NCBI GenBank assembly: GCA_017306015.1
Contig: JAFKJK010000015.1
Span: 1 to 64,000 of the forward strand
Reading direction: 5' to 3'
Source of the DNA: Propionibacteriaceae bacterium
GTDB taxonomy: Bacteria > Actinomycetota > Actinomycetes > Propionibacteriales > Propionibacteriaceae
Length of the DNA: 64,000 nt
Part shown: positions 1 through 10,200 of the stretch, one piece after another
Numbering within the stretch: position 1 is the first letter of the stretch
How the letters are laid out: each line of letters starts with the position of its first letter
Translations under genes and position numbers: made by a program
The notes under the pieces: model-generated
The model's database searches: none
What the model saw: the letters and a program-made list of their open reading frames with translations, nothing else
What the model was told of the DNA's origin: nothing

Positions 1-1
1 C

Positions 2-673
2 CAGATCGTCGAGGCGTACGCCGCCGCCCAGAAACGCGGCATCGAACGACTCGACCCCCAAGCCGAGTACCTCACCCCCGCCATGCGCAGAGCCGACGGA
101 CTGATCGCGATGGTCCAGGCGCACAGTCGTCAGCAGACGGCTCCCCGCAATGGTGGGGATCGTCCCCGGATCGTGATCACCCTGTCCCACGACAAACTGG
201 TCAAACACTGCACCGACGCCGGCCTGGGCGCCCACTTGGTCCGTGACGGCCAGCCCTTGGCAGCCTCGGTGGTGCGCCGGTTGTTGTGTGACGCCGACCT
301 GCTGCCGGTTGTGCTCGGCTCCCACTCCGAACCACTCGATGTGGGCCGGACCGTGCGACTGGTCACCCCAGCCATCCGGGCAGCACTCGAACTCAGGGAT
401 GGCGGTTGCATCTTCCCCGGTTGCGATGCCCCACCAGGTGGGTGTGAAGCCCACCACGTGGTTCCGTGGTGGGCCGGTGGCGTGACTGCGTTGCGCAATC
501 TGGTGTTGGTGTGTCCACACCACCACGGGATCCTGGAACCCAGCCGAGACCCGAACGCGGACCGGTGGAAGATCCTGTTCCGCGCCGACGGCATCCCCAC
601 CGTGGTGCCACCCCGCCGGGTCGACCCGGCCCAGCGGCCCCGCATCCACGCCCGCCTCACCACCCGACACTGA
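2..673 (+). CDS. HNH endonuclease, DUF222-family, C-terminal part (5' end outside window)
   Basis: The reading frame is open from base 2, so the gene begins upstream of the window and only its last 223 codons are seen. Near the end lies an HNH nuclease motif: CIFPGC, then EAHHVVPWW with the His-His pair, an Asn in LRNLVLVC, and the closing CPHHHGILE. The Cys pairs probably hold a structural zinc. This layout is typical of the DUF222/HNH proteins that occur in many copies in actinomycete genomes and are often linked to mobile or repeat-rich DNA; their biological role is poorly known. An internal ATG at 83 exists, but the frame reads through it without a break. The family call is firm; the function beyond nuclease is not. 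Confidence 0.85.
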   Translation, partial: QIVEAYAAAQKRGIERLDPQAEYLTPAMRRADGLIAMVQAHSRQQTAPRNGGDRPRIVITLSHDKLVKHCTDAGLGAHLVRDGQPLAASVVRRLLCDADLLPVVLGSHSEPLDVGRTVRLVTPAIRAALELRDGGCIFPGCDAPPGGCEAHHVVPWWAGGVTALRNLVLVCPHHHGILEPSRDPNADRWKILFRADGIPTVVPPRRVDPAQRPRIHARLTTRH

Positions 674-728
674 CCTGTGTCCCGGACAGGATCCCCGGCG
701 GCCGGGTAGCCGGCCGAGCAGCCGGACG

Positions 729-1150
729 GGTGCAGGGATCCCGGCGTTCGCCGGGACGACACTTCAGCGTCGTCGTCCCGGGCCCCGACCCGGGACCCCC
801 GACAGCCGAACAGCTACGCAGGTGCAGGGATCCCGGCGTTCGCCGGGACGACACTTCAGGATCGTCGTCCCAGGCCCCACCCGGGACCACCGACAGCCGA
901 ACAGTGCCGATCGAGCAGCTGAACAGAGTAGTCGGAAGGTGCACGGATCCCGGCGTCCGCCGGGACGACACTTCAGGATCGTCGTCCCAGGCCCCCACCC
1001 GGGACCACCGACAGCCGAGCAGCGCGGATCGAGCAGCTGAGCAGAGTGGTCGGAAGGGTGCAAGGATCCCGGCGTTCGCCGGGACGACACTTCAGGATTG
1101 TCGTCCCGGGCCCGGGCCCCGACCCGGGACCCCCGGACAGCCGGATAGCC
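729..1150. repeat. Four tandem copies of a palindromic intergenic repeat
   Basis: Four diverged copies begin at about 729, 821, 938 and 1056, so the spacing is about 92-118 bp. Each copy carries GGATCCCGGCG-TT-CGCCGGGAC, which folds into a hairpin, then ACTTCAGGATCGTCGTCCC, and then a second short dyad with CCCGGG arms followed by GACAGCCG. Copies 2-4 also share a CGATCGAGCAGCTGA-type spacer. The sequence resembles the GTCGTCCCGGCGAACGCCGGGATCC-type REP elements of other high-GC bacteria. The open frames over it are Arg/Pro-rich artefacts. The rest of the 674-1432 gap (1151-1416) shows nothing I recognise. Confidence 0.85.
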
Positions 1151-1416
1151 GGACCGGCCGGCCGCCCCAACAGGCCCGCGTCCACGTCCGATTCGTCGTC
1201 CGACACCAGGCGCGCACGGCGTGAGATCTCGGCTCACGGCCGGGATGACGAGGCGTGGACGGAACGGGGACTGTCCCATTCCCCCAGCATCCGACCGGTC
1301 ACCGCCATCACCGTTCTGGCCGCACGGTCCCACCAGCTGACCTGGGTCGGGACTGAGTTGCGCATCCCGTCCGGTCCTGGCGCCGCTCACCCGGACGGCG
1401 GCGAATCCCCGTCCGC

Positions 1417-1422
1417 TACCGT
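1417..1422 (+). promoter_or_regulatory. Probable -10 element for the ClC gene
   Basis: TACCGT matches the actinobacterial TANNNT -10 consensus. It ends 10 bp before the ATG at 1433, which suggests a very short leader. No convincing -35 hexamer was found. Confidence 0.4.
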
Positions 1423-1432
1423 GTAGGTGGCC

Positions 1433-2848
1433 ATGGGCGGGCAGCCAACCGGCGTGCACGCTGCCGCGCCACAAGGGGCGCGGCTCGGCGTCTGCGAAGG
1501 GATCACTACGACGGCTGGCGGCGGAAGAGAGCGGCCGAACTGGCGCACGGTGCTGACTCGTTGCCGCCGCGTCACCCGGGCCTGGCCCGAGCTGGCGCGC
1601 GTCGTCGCCGCGATCGCCGCCGTGGGTCTGAGCGTCGGTGTTGCCGCGACCCTGGTGGCCCTGCTGCTGCACCTCGTCCAGCATCTCGCCTACGGCTACG
1701 CCGACGACACGTTCCTGAACGGGGTTGAGCAGTCCGACGCTCTCAGACGGCTGCTGGCCCCGACCGTGGGCATAGGCCTCACCGGCCTGGGCTGGATGTG
1801 GCTGCGGCGGCGTCCGCTGCCCGAGGTCGGCGATGCCTGCGCGCCGCGACCTCGCCGGCTCCCGCTGGGCCGGACGGTGCTGGACGCAGCCCTGCAGATC
1901 GTCGCCGTGGGCAGCGGTGCTTCCATCGGCCGGGAGGGCGCGCCTCGACAGGTCGGCGCCGCGCTCGCTTCGACGCTCAGCAGCATGCTCGCGGCCAGGA
2001 CCGACCTGCGGCGTCGCCTGGTCGTCGCCGGCGCCGGCGCCGGTCTGGCAGTCGTCTACAACGTGCCCCTCAGCGGAGTGGTCTTCGGCGCCGAGGTGCT
2101 GGCCGGCGGCTTCGGGCTGGGCGGCCTGCTGATCTCGATCCCCGTCTGCGTACTGGCGGTCGCGGTCTCCTGGCTCGTGCTCGGGACGGGCTCGACCTAC
2201 GTCTATCCGGACGCCGGCCTGACCTTGCCCACCCTCGTCTGGGCCGTCGTCGCCGTCCCGCTGTGCGCGGTGGTCGGGTCGCTGTTCGACGCCTTCATGC
2301 GCTGGTGCCGGAGGTTCCGTCCCGGGCCGGGCTGGTCACTCCCCGTCGCCGCTGCCCTCGGCGGGCTCGCCGTCGGCCTGGCCAGCGTCTGGTTGCCGAG
2401 CCTGCCCGGCAACGGCAAGGGCATCGTCCAGCTCGCCCTCGGCGGTGGCGGGTCGCTCCTGGTCTTCGCGGTGCTGGTGGCAGCCAAGCCCGTCGCCACC
2501 GGCATCACCTACGGCAGCGGCGTCACCGGAGGCTTCCTCACCCCCGCGCTCGGGACGGGGGCGGCCCTGGGCGCGATGGTCGCGATGATCGGCGACTCGT
2601 CAGGGCAGGCATGGTCGGTGCCGGCGTTCGCCCTGATCGGAGCCGTCGGCGTGCTGGCGGCCATGCAGCGCGCGCCCTGGTTCGCCGCCGTGTTCGGCTG
2701 GGAGCTCGCCCGACCACCCGTCCTCATGCTGGTCCTGCTCGTCGTCGTCGCGTGGGGGGCGGCACCGCTCGCCCGCCAGCTCGCCTGGCACGGACGCGGA
2801 CGGACGGCTGAGCGGCGAACCCGGGACGAGCGGGAAGGGTTCGAGTAG
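1433..2848 (+). CDS. ClC-family chloride channel/transporter
   Basis: A polytopic membrane protein of about 471 residues that moves chloride, probably in exchange for protons, across the cell membrane. It carries the family's second signature as GREGAPRQ at about residue 155, with the gating Glu present. The third signature is GGFLTPALGTG at about residue 365, in the GxFxP position. The first signature (GSGIP) is not recognisable; the corresponding stretch reads GSGAS immediately before GREG, so anion selectivity may be atypical. The N-terminal 50 residues are hydrophilic and the C-terminus lacks CBS domains. A GTG at 1427 is an alternative start; ATG 1433 is preferred because of the close -10 element. 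The gene is convergent with the lipoprotein gene, 72 bp away, with no clear terminator between them. Confidence 0.88.
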   Translation: MGGQPTGVHAAAPQGARLGVCEGITTTAGGGRERPNWRTVLTRCRRVTRAWPELARVVAAIAAVGLSVGVAATLVALLLHLVQHLAYGYADDTFLNGVEQSDALRRLLAPTVGIGLTGLGWMWLRRRPLPEVGDACAPRPRRLPLGRTVLDAALQIVAVGSGASIGREGAPRQVGAALASTLSSMLAARTDLRRRLVVAGAGAGLAVVYNVPLSGVVFGAEVLAGGFGLGGLLISIPVCVLAVAVSWLVLGTGSTYVYPDAGLTLPTLVWAVVAVPLCAVVGSLFDAFMRWCRRFRPGPGWSLPVAAALGGLAVGLASVWLPSLPGNGKGIVQLALGGGGSLLVFAVLVAAKPVATGITYGSGVTGGFLTPALGTGAALGAMVAMIGDSSGQAWSVPAFALIGAVGVLAAMQRAPWFAAVFGWELARPPVLMLVLLVVVAWGAAPLARQLAWHGRGRTAERRTRDEREGFE

Positions 2849-2920
2849 CCCGACGCGTTCAGCCCGAGCCCGACGCGCAGCCTCCACCCGCGACACACGC
2901 CCGACCGGCCGACCGCAGCC

Positions 2921-4249
2921 TCACTTCGCCTGGGCGATGCTGCAGGACGGATTCCGCTTCAGGCTGGGCAACGCCGTCTTCGCCAGGGCGATCCCGACCG
3001 GCAGGCCGACGCAGGTGGTGTCCTGCAGGACTCCCCCGGACCGGCCCGTGAAGATCACCCCGGCGCGCTTCGCAGCCGAGATCCGCGTCCGGCTGATGCT
3101 CGGCCTGGCATCGTCCCCGGCCTGGATTCCCACCTTTCCGCCGCTGATCCGGTTGTCCTCCAGCACCGGGGACGCGGTGCCCATCGCCGCAACGGCGATG
3201 CCGTTGTCGCTGAACCGGCTGGTCTGGACCGAGCCCTCGGCCGCCCCAAGGAAGCAGGCTCCGCAGTCGCCGTTGTCGGCGAACCGGCTGTCGACGACGC
3301 TGGCCCGGTGACCGCCGGCCACCGCGAGCCCGGTGGACGAGTTGTCAACCAGCTCCACATCGGTCAGCATGGCCGTGGTCCGGCCCGGCGACGTGGCGTC
3401 TGCGGGGCCGGTGAGGTCGAGCCCGACGCCTCCCTGCTTGCCCTTGCCCGTCCGGGCTCCGCCGAGCCGGACGTCCTTCAACGACGTCGACGTGGCCGAG
3501 CCCGCGACCACCACGCTGCCGACCCCGCCGTCCCGGGAGACGGTCAGGTCGCCGAGACTGACGAGCGACGGCGCCATCACCAGGATCGCGGCGTCCGGGG
3601 CGGACGAGACCAGTCTGGTGGCGCTCCGGCCGGCACCGACGATCGAGATCCCGTCCAGCAGGACGAGCGTCGCCGGCAGTCGGTACGTCCCCTTCGCCAG
3701 TTTCAGCTGCGCGCCGGACGCCGCGGTCGCCACCAGGCCGACCAGGTCGTCGCCCGGCCCCACCTCGACCACCTTCTCGCTCCTGGTGGTTCCGGTCAGG
3801 TTCGACACCAGCCGGTCGCGGACCGCCCTGGCCACCACTCCGGTGGCCGAGACCTGTGCCAGCGACGCCTTCAGCCGGGCGCTGAGGTCGGCCCTGGCGC
3901 AGCCCTGGTTGAGCGCGGCCTGGGCGGTTGCGACCGCGGCGTCGAGGGCGCGGGCGGCAGCCTCGGCGTCCGGAGCGGACGTCGTGGGCGCGGACGGAGC
4001 GGCCGATCCTCCCGACGGCTGGACGGATGGCTGGACGGACGGCTGCAGCGACGGCTGGGCGGACGGGCTCGCCGTCGACGTGCCGTCGTAGAGGGCCACG
4101 TACTGCCTGACCGCCGCCGTGACGGCATCGACCGCGGCCGCGCAGGGGTCCACCGAGGGGGTCGGACTGGGCTCGGGGGTGCTCGTGCAGCCGGCGACGA
4201 CCAAGGCGAGGATGACGCCTGCCCACGCCCCGCGGCGTGCTGCTCTCAC
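2921..4249 (-). CDS. Secreted lipoprotein with right-handed parallel beta-helix domain
   Basis: The product has 442 residues. It starts with an Arg-rich n-region, a hydrophobic core and a lipobox LVVAGC, so Cys about 21 should be lipidated and the protein tethered to the outer face of the membrane. A Ser/Pro/Gln spacer with PSVQPSVQPS-like repeats follows (about residues 60-95), then a helical part. From about residue 165 there is a beta-helix region with recurring short strands and phrases such as VVDSRFADNG and VLEDNRISGG, as in the pectate-lyase-like Beta_helix family. The predicted GTG start (4249-4247) overlaps the giant gene's TGA (4248-4246) as GTGA, so the two are probably translationally coupled. 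No catalytic residues of a known lyase were identified. I infer a binding or anchoring partner of the giant protein; an independent carbohydrate-active role is the alternative. Confidence 0.82.
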   Translation of the reverse strand: MRAARRGAWAGVILALVVAGCTSTPEPSPTPSVDPCAAAVDAVTAAVRQYVALYDGTSTASPSAQPSLQPSVQPSVQPSGGSAAPSAPTTSAPDAEAAARALDAAVATAQAALNQGCARADLSARLKASLAQVSATGVVARAVRDRLVSNLTGTTRSEKVVEVGPGDDLVGLVATAASGAQLKLAKGTYRLPATLVLLDGISIVGAGRSATRLVSSAPDAAILVMAPSLVSLGDLTVSRDGGVGSVVVAGSATSTSLKDVRLGGARTGKGKQGGVGLDLTGPADATSPGRTTAMLTDVELVDNSSTGLAVAGGHRASVVDSRFADNGDCGACFLGAAEGSVQTSRFSDNGIAVAAMGTASPVLEDNRISGGKVGIQAGDDARPSISRTRISAAKRAGVIFTGRSGGVLQDTTCVGLPVGIALAKTALPSLKRNPSCSIAQAK

Positions 4250-7200
4250 CAGCCGAAGCCTATCCCCATCCCCACATCGGCCGTGCTGGACGCTACGCAA
4301 ATCCCCTTGCCATTGCTGCTGTAGCAGGTCGCCTGCCAACCCGAAAGCGGGTTCAGCGGTGCCAGCGGGCCGACCGCGCCGATCACGACGATCGGGCTGA
4401 TCGAGCCGCCACGGGCCCGGGCGATCGGCACCCACATGCCCTGCACCGCCCTGGCCAGGTCGCCCGCGCGCGCCGTCTGCTGGAACGAGCCCTGCAGCGT
4501 GGCCCGGCCGGCGGCGGTCTTGGCGTACTTCGTGATCGTCGTGGCCTTCAGCGAGGCCAGCCAGACCATCCCGGACGTCCGGACCCGCGCCGTCATCGGC
4601 CCCCCGAGGCGGGCGAGTGCGTCCAGCCCCGCCTTCAGCTGCTTCGGCAGCGCCACCTTCACCAGGTCGGCGCGGTAGCTGCCGAACGGCACGGTGTAGC
4701 GGATCAGCTTTCCGCCGTTGGTGTGGGTGATCTTCTCCTTGGAGTGGTTGCGCAGGTAGTGGTCGTTGCCGGTGCCGCCGATCAGGACGTCGATGTAGTC
4801 GCTGACCTTGTCCTTCTTCTTGTTCTTCCCGCCGTTGGTGTTCAGGTTGTCGTCGGCGTTGACCACGTCGCGGTCGCGGCCGCCCCACAGGACGTCGCGT
4901 CCGGTGCCACCGACGAGCCAGTCGTGCCCGGCCCGGCCGAGCAGCGCGTCCGCTCCGTCGGTGTAGATGCCGCCGCCCCTGGGCCGGCCGTCGCGCGGAT
5001 CGTTGTTCAAGAACCACTCCAGCTTGGTCGTGCACTTGGCCTTGGTCGGCTTGGAGCCGGCGCACAGGGTGATCTTGTGGGCCTTGGTCTTCGAGACGAA
5101 GAGCTTGAAGTCTCCCTTCTTGCCCTTGCCGTAGCCCAGCAGCGAGCCGTCGTTGAACGGACGGTTCCACCCCGACTCGACCAGCGTCTTCGCGCCCCTC
5201 AGCGCCCACGAGGTGGCCAGCGCCTCGGCACCGGAGATCGCGTCGTCGCCGAACCCGCCGTCGATCGCGTCGTTGTCCCAGCCGCCGAACAGGACGTCGT
5301 TGGAGTACTTGACCTTCTTCGGCTGCTTCGCGTCGACCGACATCCCGGTCGTCCAGATCTCGTCGCCGAAGATGATGTCGGAGCCGGTGCCGCCCGAGAT
5401 CCAGTCGTGACCCCAGCCGCCGACCAGGTAGTCCGAGCCCGCGTCGCCGTAGAGGACGTCGTTGCCGCCGCCTCCGTACAGCGCGTCCGCCCCGGCCTCG
5501 CCGTGCAGCTCGTCCGCGCCCCAGATGTCGAACAGGGCGGTGCCGGAGGTGGCCGACTTGGCCTGGGTCATGCCCGCGAACAGCGCCGGGTAGGCGTCCG
5601 GGCCGCCGTCGGTGTAGTCCAGCTGGACGGCGACGCGCATCAGGTTGTCGCCGAGGATCCGCGCCGTGGTGGCGTCGATCGTCGTCAGCTGGGCGAGGAT
5701 GCTGTTGACCGGCGTCACCCGCAGGATCCAGCCGTTGTCGCCGATCAGGACGTCGGAGTCGTTGGCGGCGACGGTGTCGTCGTTGCGTCCGATATTGGTG
5801 CCGGCACCGCCGAACAGCATGTCGCGGCCGTCGGGCCGATCGGTCATCGCGGTCAGCGAGAACAGCGTCGAGCTGCCGCCGATGATGTCGTCGTTGCCGC
5901 CGTTGCCGAAGATCACGTCGTCGCCGCCACCGCCCTCGATGTAGTCGTCGCCGTCGGACGCGGCCAGCTGGGACGGCGAGAGGGACAGGTGACCGAGCGC
6001 GTCCCGGAAGGCCCACACGGCCAGGTCGATCGAGCCGTCGCCCTGGATCGTGTCGTTGCCGAGTTCGCCGAAGATCACGTCCGCTCCGGCACCACCGGCG
6101 ATGTAGTCGTTGCCGTACGCCTTCACGGCCGCGGACTGCGCCGCGACGTTGTGGTCGAGCAGGACGATCCTCAACTGCGACGGGTACCAGGTCGCGACGC
6201 TGGACAGGCTCCAGGCCTGGTCGACCCGAGCGTTGTCGCCGAAGATCAGGTCGCTGCCCGCGCCGCCGTCGATCCGGTCGTTGCCGGTGCCGCCGATCAG
6301 CACGTCGTCGCCGTCCTCGCCGTAGATGACGTCGTTGCCGCCGGACGTGTTGCCCCAGACCCCGGTCCGGCGCTGCGGCAGGCCGCCGGGGCTCAGGCTG
6401 CGGGAGACGAAGCCGAGGTCGCCGATCACCACGTCGTCGCCGGACCCGGCGCGGATCGTGTCGTTGCCGATGCCGCCGATGGCGATGTCGCCGCCGGCGC
6501 CGGTGTCGATGACGTCGTCGCCGCCGACGGTCTCGTCCAGCGCCAGCACCAGGCCGACGATCGTGGCCGCGTTGGTCGGGAAGTACAGGTCCGGAGCGCC
6601 GTAGCTGGGCAGGCCGATCGGCACCGACCACAGGGTCTGGTAGGCCACCGTGGCGAGCAGCCCGTCCGCCAGGCCGGAGTAGGTGGCGGACGCGAGCGGG
6701 AACCACAGCACCACGCCGTGGTCGCCGAAGACGATGTCGTCGCCCGAGCCGGTGGTGATGTGGTCGTTGCCCTGGCCGCCGAACACGACGAGCGGCAGAG
6801 TGGACTCCGCGCCCATGACGGTGTCGTCGTCGGCGGCCCACGGCTGGCTCAGGTCGGGACCCTGGGTGTCGAGGATCAGCGCCCCGTCGCTGCCCTTGGT
6901 GAGGCGGACGGTGATGTAGTCGTTGCCCAGCCCGGTGTTCAGCCAGGTGATGGCCTGGACGCCGGCGCGGGCGAAGGTGCCGTCGATGAGGATGCCGTCA
7001 TCGCCGTAGCCGGTCCACAGCCGGATGCCGCCCGCGAAGTCGGCGGACGCGTCCGCGGCGTAGCTGATCGAGCCCTGGGCCAGGCCCACCATCGCGATCT
7101 CGGCCCAGCCGGCGACGTTCGGGTCCCGGAGCTGGGCCGCGGCGATGCGGTCGGTGATCAGCACGTTCGGGTCGCCGGCCCGCGCGCTGTAGTCGCTGAC

Positions 7201-10200
7201 CAGCAGCGTGTGGTGGCCGGTGCCGAGGTCCAGGTTGACGCTGCCGAGGATGTCGTCCAGGACGCCGTCCAGAAACGTCGGCTGGTCGGCCAGCCCCACG
7301 TTGGCCGTCGACGAGACATAGACCCGGTCGTCACCCTGGCCGAAGGACACGTTCGTCGTCGCCGTCGAGCCGCGGACGTTCAGCACGTCGCTGCCGTGGC
7401 CGAGGGCGAGATTCATCGTCTCCAGGCCGGTGTAGACGATCCCGTCCGTGCGCTGGAAGCCGCCGATCGGCGCGGACGCTCCGGACGCGCTCAGCAGGAT
7501 CGTCTGCTGGCGGGCCGGGTCCTCGTTCGACTCGCCGCGGAACCCGATCAGGTAGCCGGTGCCGACGGCCCAGACGTACACCGACTGCGCACACCGCGTC
7601 CGGTCCTCGAGGCCGCAGCTGCCGAAGTGGCCGCCGAACAGCAGGCTCTGCAGCGCGGCTGCGAGGTCGCTGGCCAGGGTGCCGACGGCGACGGTGATGC
7701 TGCCGAGTGCGGTGGCGATGCCGCCGACGACCCGGGTGAGGGCGATCGTGAAGGCGGTCGCGCCGGGGGTGAGCGCGTACAGCAGGTCCAGCGGCCGGCC
7801 GAGCGCGTCGGGCGTCGTCCGGGCGGCCATGTCCAGGCCGGTCAGGGTCGTCTTCGTCAGCCAGCCCAGGTTGTCGTTGGTGTCGGCCGCGTCGTTCAGG
7901 TTGACGGTGTCCGAGCCGGTCCCGCCGTCCACGAGCAGCGTCGCCGCCAGCAGGTCGAGCACGCCGCTGGTGCTGCCGACGTTGATGGTGTCGTCCCCTG
8001 CTCCGCCGAAGACCCGGGTGTGGCCGACGACCGTCCGCACGACGATCGTGTCGTTGCCGGCGCCGGTGTCGACGCTGGTGGTGCCGGAGTGGGTGGTGAC
8101 GACCTCGACCCGGTCGGCCGCTGTCCCCAGCAGCACCTGCAGGTCCTCGAACGCGGTGTAGTCGACCGTCCACGCCTTCGCGCTGCCGGTGGGGCTGACC
8201 GTCGTGCCGTCCAGCGTCGCGTCCAGGCCGGCGCCGTCCAGGTGGTTGTCGACGACCAGGGTGTCGACCTGCGCGGTCTCGATCGCCCCTCCGGACGACG
8301 CGGTGATCGGCAGTGGGTTGCCCGAGTTCTCGCCCGGCAGGACGGTCGGCAGGTAGACCGAGAGGTCGACGTCGTAGCGCGGGTTCGGGTCGGTGGCGCC
8401 GGAGACGACCAGGGTGCCGTGGATGTCGGCCAGCGTGGTCGGGGCGAAGCTCATGTCCTCCAGCAGCCGGGTGGTCGCGTTGAGCACCTTGATGGTCGGG
8501 GCACTGCCGCCGACCTGGACGTGGTCGCTGCCCAGGCCGCCGTAGATCTGGATCGACAAGCTGGCTGAGGTGGACAGGACGTAGAAGTTGTCGTCGCCCT
8601 CCAGGCCGTAGATGGCCAGTTCCTCGACGTTGGTGAAGTCGACCTGGAGGCCGCTGCCGAAGACGCCGGTGGCGGTGATGACGAAGGTGTCGTCCAGTTC
8701 GGTGCCGACCACGACGAGCAGGTCGTGGCCCGATCCGCCGTCGATGTGCACCGGCGCGTTCATCGAGTACTCGATGTAGTTGGAGCCGTCGCCACCGGCG
8801 ATGTGGGTGTCGATGTTGCTGTCGTAGGACGTGACCGACGCCGCGGTGACGAACGCCCGGACCACGAAGATGTCGTCGCCGTCGTCGCCGTTGAGCTGCA
8901 GCGGACCCTGGTTGCGGAAGACCTGGAACACGTCGTTGTCGTCGCCGCCGTTGACGGTGGTGGCGTAGTGGACGCCGTCCGACAGCAGCCCGCGGCTGGA
9001 GTCGAAGCCGGTGTTCGCGGTCAGGTGGACCCCGAATTCGGCGTCGATGGAGCGGATGGCTCCCTGCGGGTCGGTGTACAGCTGGCCGATGTGGACGGCG
9101 TCCCTGCCGGCGCCGAGGTTCGCGACGATCGGGGCCGCGGTGTCGTCGAAGGCGAGGTAGTCGTCGCCGGCGAGGGTGTTCAGCACGACCTGGGTGATCC
9201 CGCGCTGGTAGCTGATCTTCTCCGCGTGGGTGTACCAGGCGCCGACCTTGACGGTCAGGGCCGCGACCAGCCCGGCCAGCGCGTTGGCCCGCATCAGCAG
9301 GACGTCGGACTCCGGGGTGCCGTTGACGACCACGGTGTGGGCGCCGTCGGAGTCGACGACGTCGATCCGGGAGTCGCCGTTGCCGAACAGGTTGACCGTG
9401 GTCACGTCGGCGCCGGCCTGGCCGTCGATGTTCAGCCGTCCGGCGAGCGCGTTCGCGGTGCCGTCGACCGCGCCCGGGTTGACCGTGACCTGGTCGTCGC
9501 CGGCCCCGGTGAGGACGTTCGTGGTCGCGCTGGTCGAGACCACCGCAACCTGGTCGGCCCCGCTGCCGAGGCTGACGGTGAGGTCCTCGACGCCGTCATA
9601 GGTGACGACGCCGGCCATCTCGAAGCCGCTGACCTGGGTCGCGGTGATGGTGCCGACCAGGTCGAGCGTGGCTCCGGTGGCGTCGAAGACCAGCCGGTCG
9701 GTGCCGGTCGACCCGCTGACCGCGAGCGGCCCGGTGATGTGGACGAGCCGGCCGCCGACCGCGCCCGGGCCGTCCCCGATCCGGACGAGGTCGTCGCCGG
9801 CGCCGGTGGTGACGCTGGTGGCGCCGGGGCCTGTCCCCTGGATCAGCACGGTGTCGTTGCCGTCGCCGGTGGTGACGGTGGTGGGTCCGCCGGCGATCGT
9901 GCTGGCGATGGTCAGGGTGTCGTTTCCGCTGCCGAGCGCAAGAGAGACGACCTCCATCCCGGTGTAGCTGAGGGTGCCGCCCATGCCGAGGCCGGTCAGG
10001 CTGGAGTCGGTCAGCGTGCCGGTGTTGTCGATCGTGTCGGCGTCGTCGGTGAAAGCCAGCCGGTCGAGCCCGGTCTGGCTGCCGCTGACACCGCCGTCGA
10101 TGGTCAGCGCGGCAGCGATCTGGTTGAGGGTGCCGCTGTTGCTCGGCCAGGAGGTGTCGGTGGCGCCGACGCCGGCGTTCGAGCCGACGACGATCTGGTC

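Noticed and set aside
466..1684. Frames across the palindromic repeats at the left end
   Set aside because: They consist of repeated SRRTPGS- or RRSPGRHF-type peptides, a known artefact of translating this palindrome.
4250..6841. N-terminal extension of the lipoprotein frame
   Set aside because: The upstream part is an Arg-rich alternate frame of the giant gene. The lipoprotein's own signal peptide and lipobox start at 4249.
4237..8568. Open frame of about 1,440 codons on the plus strand
   Set aside because: Reverse-strand shadow of the RTX region; composition is repetitive Val/Asp/Arg without motifs.
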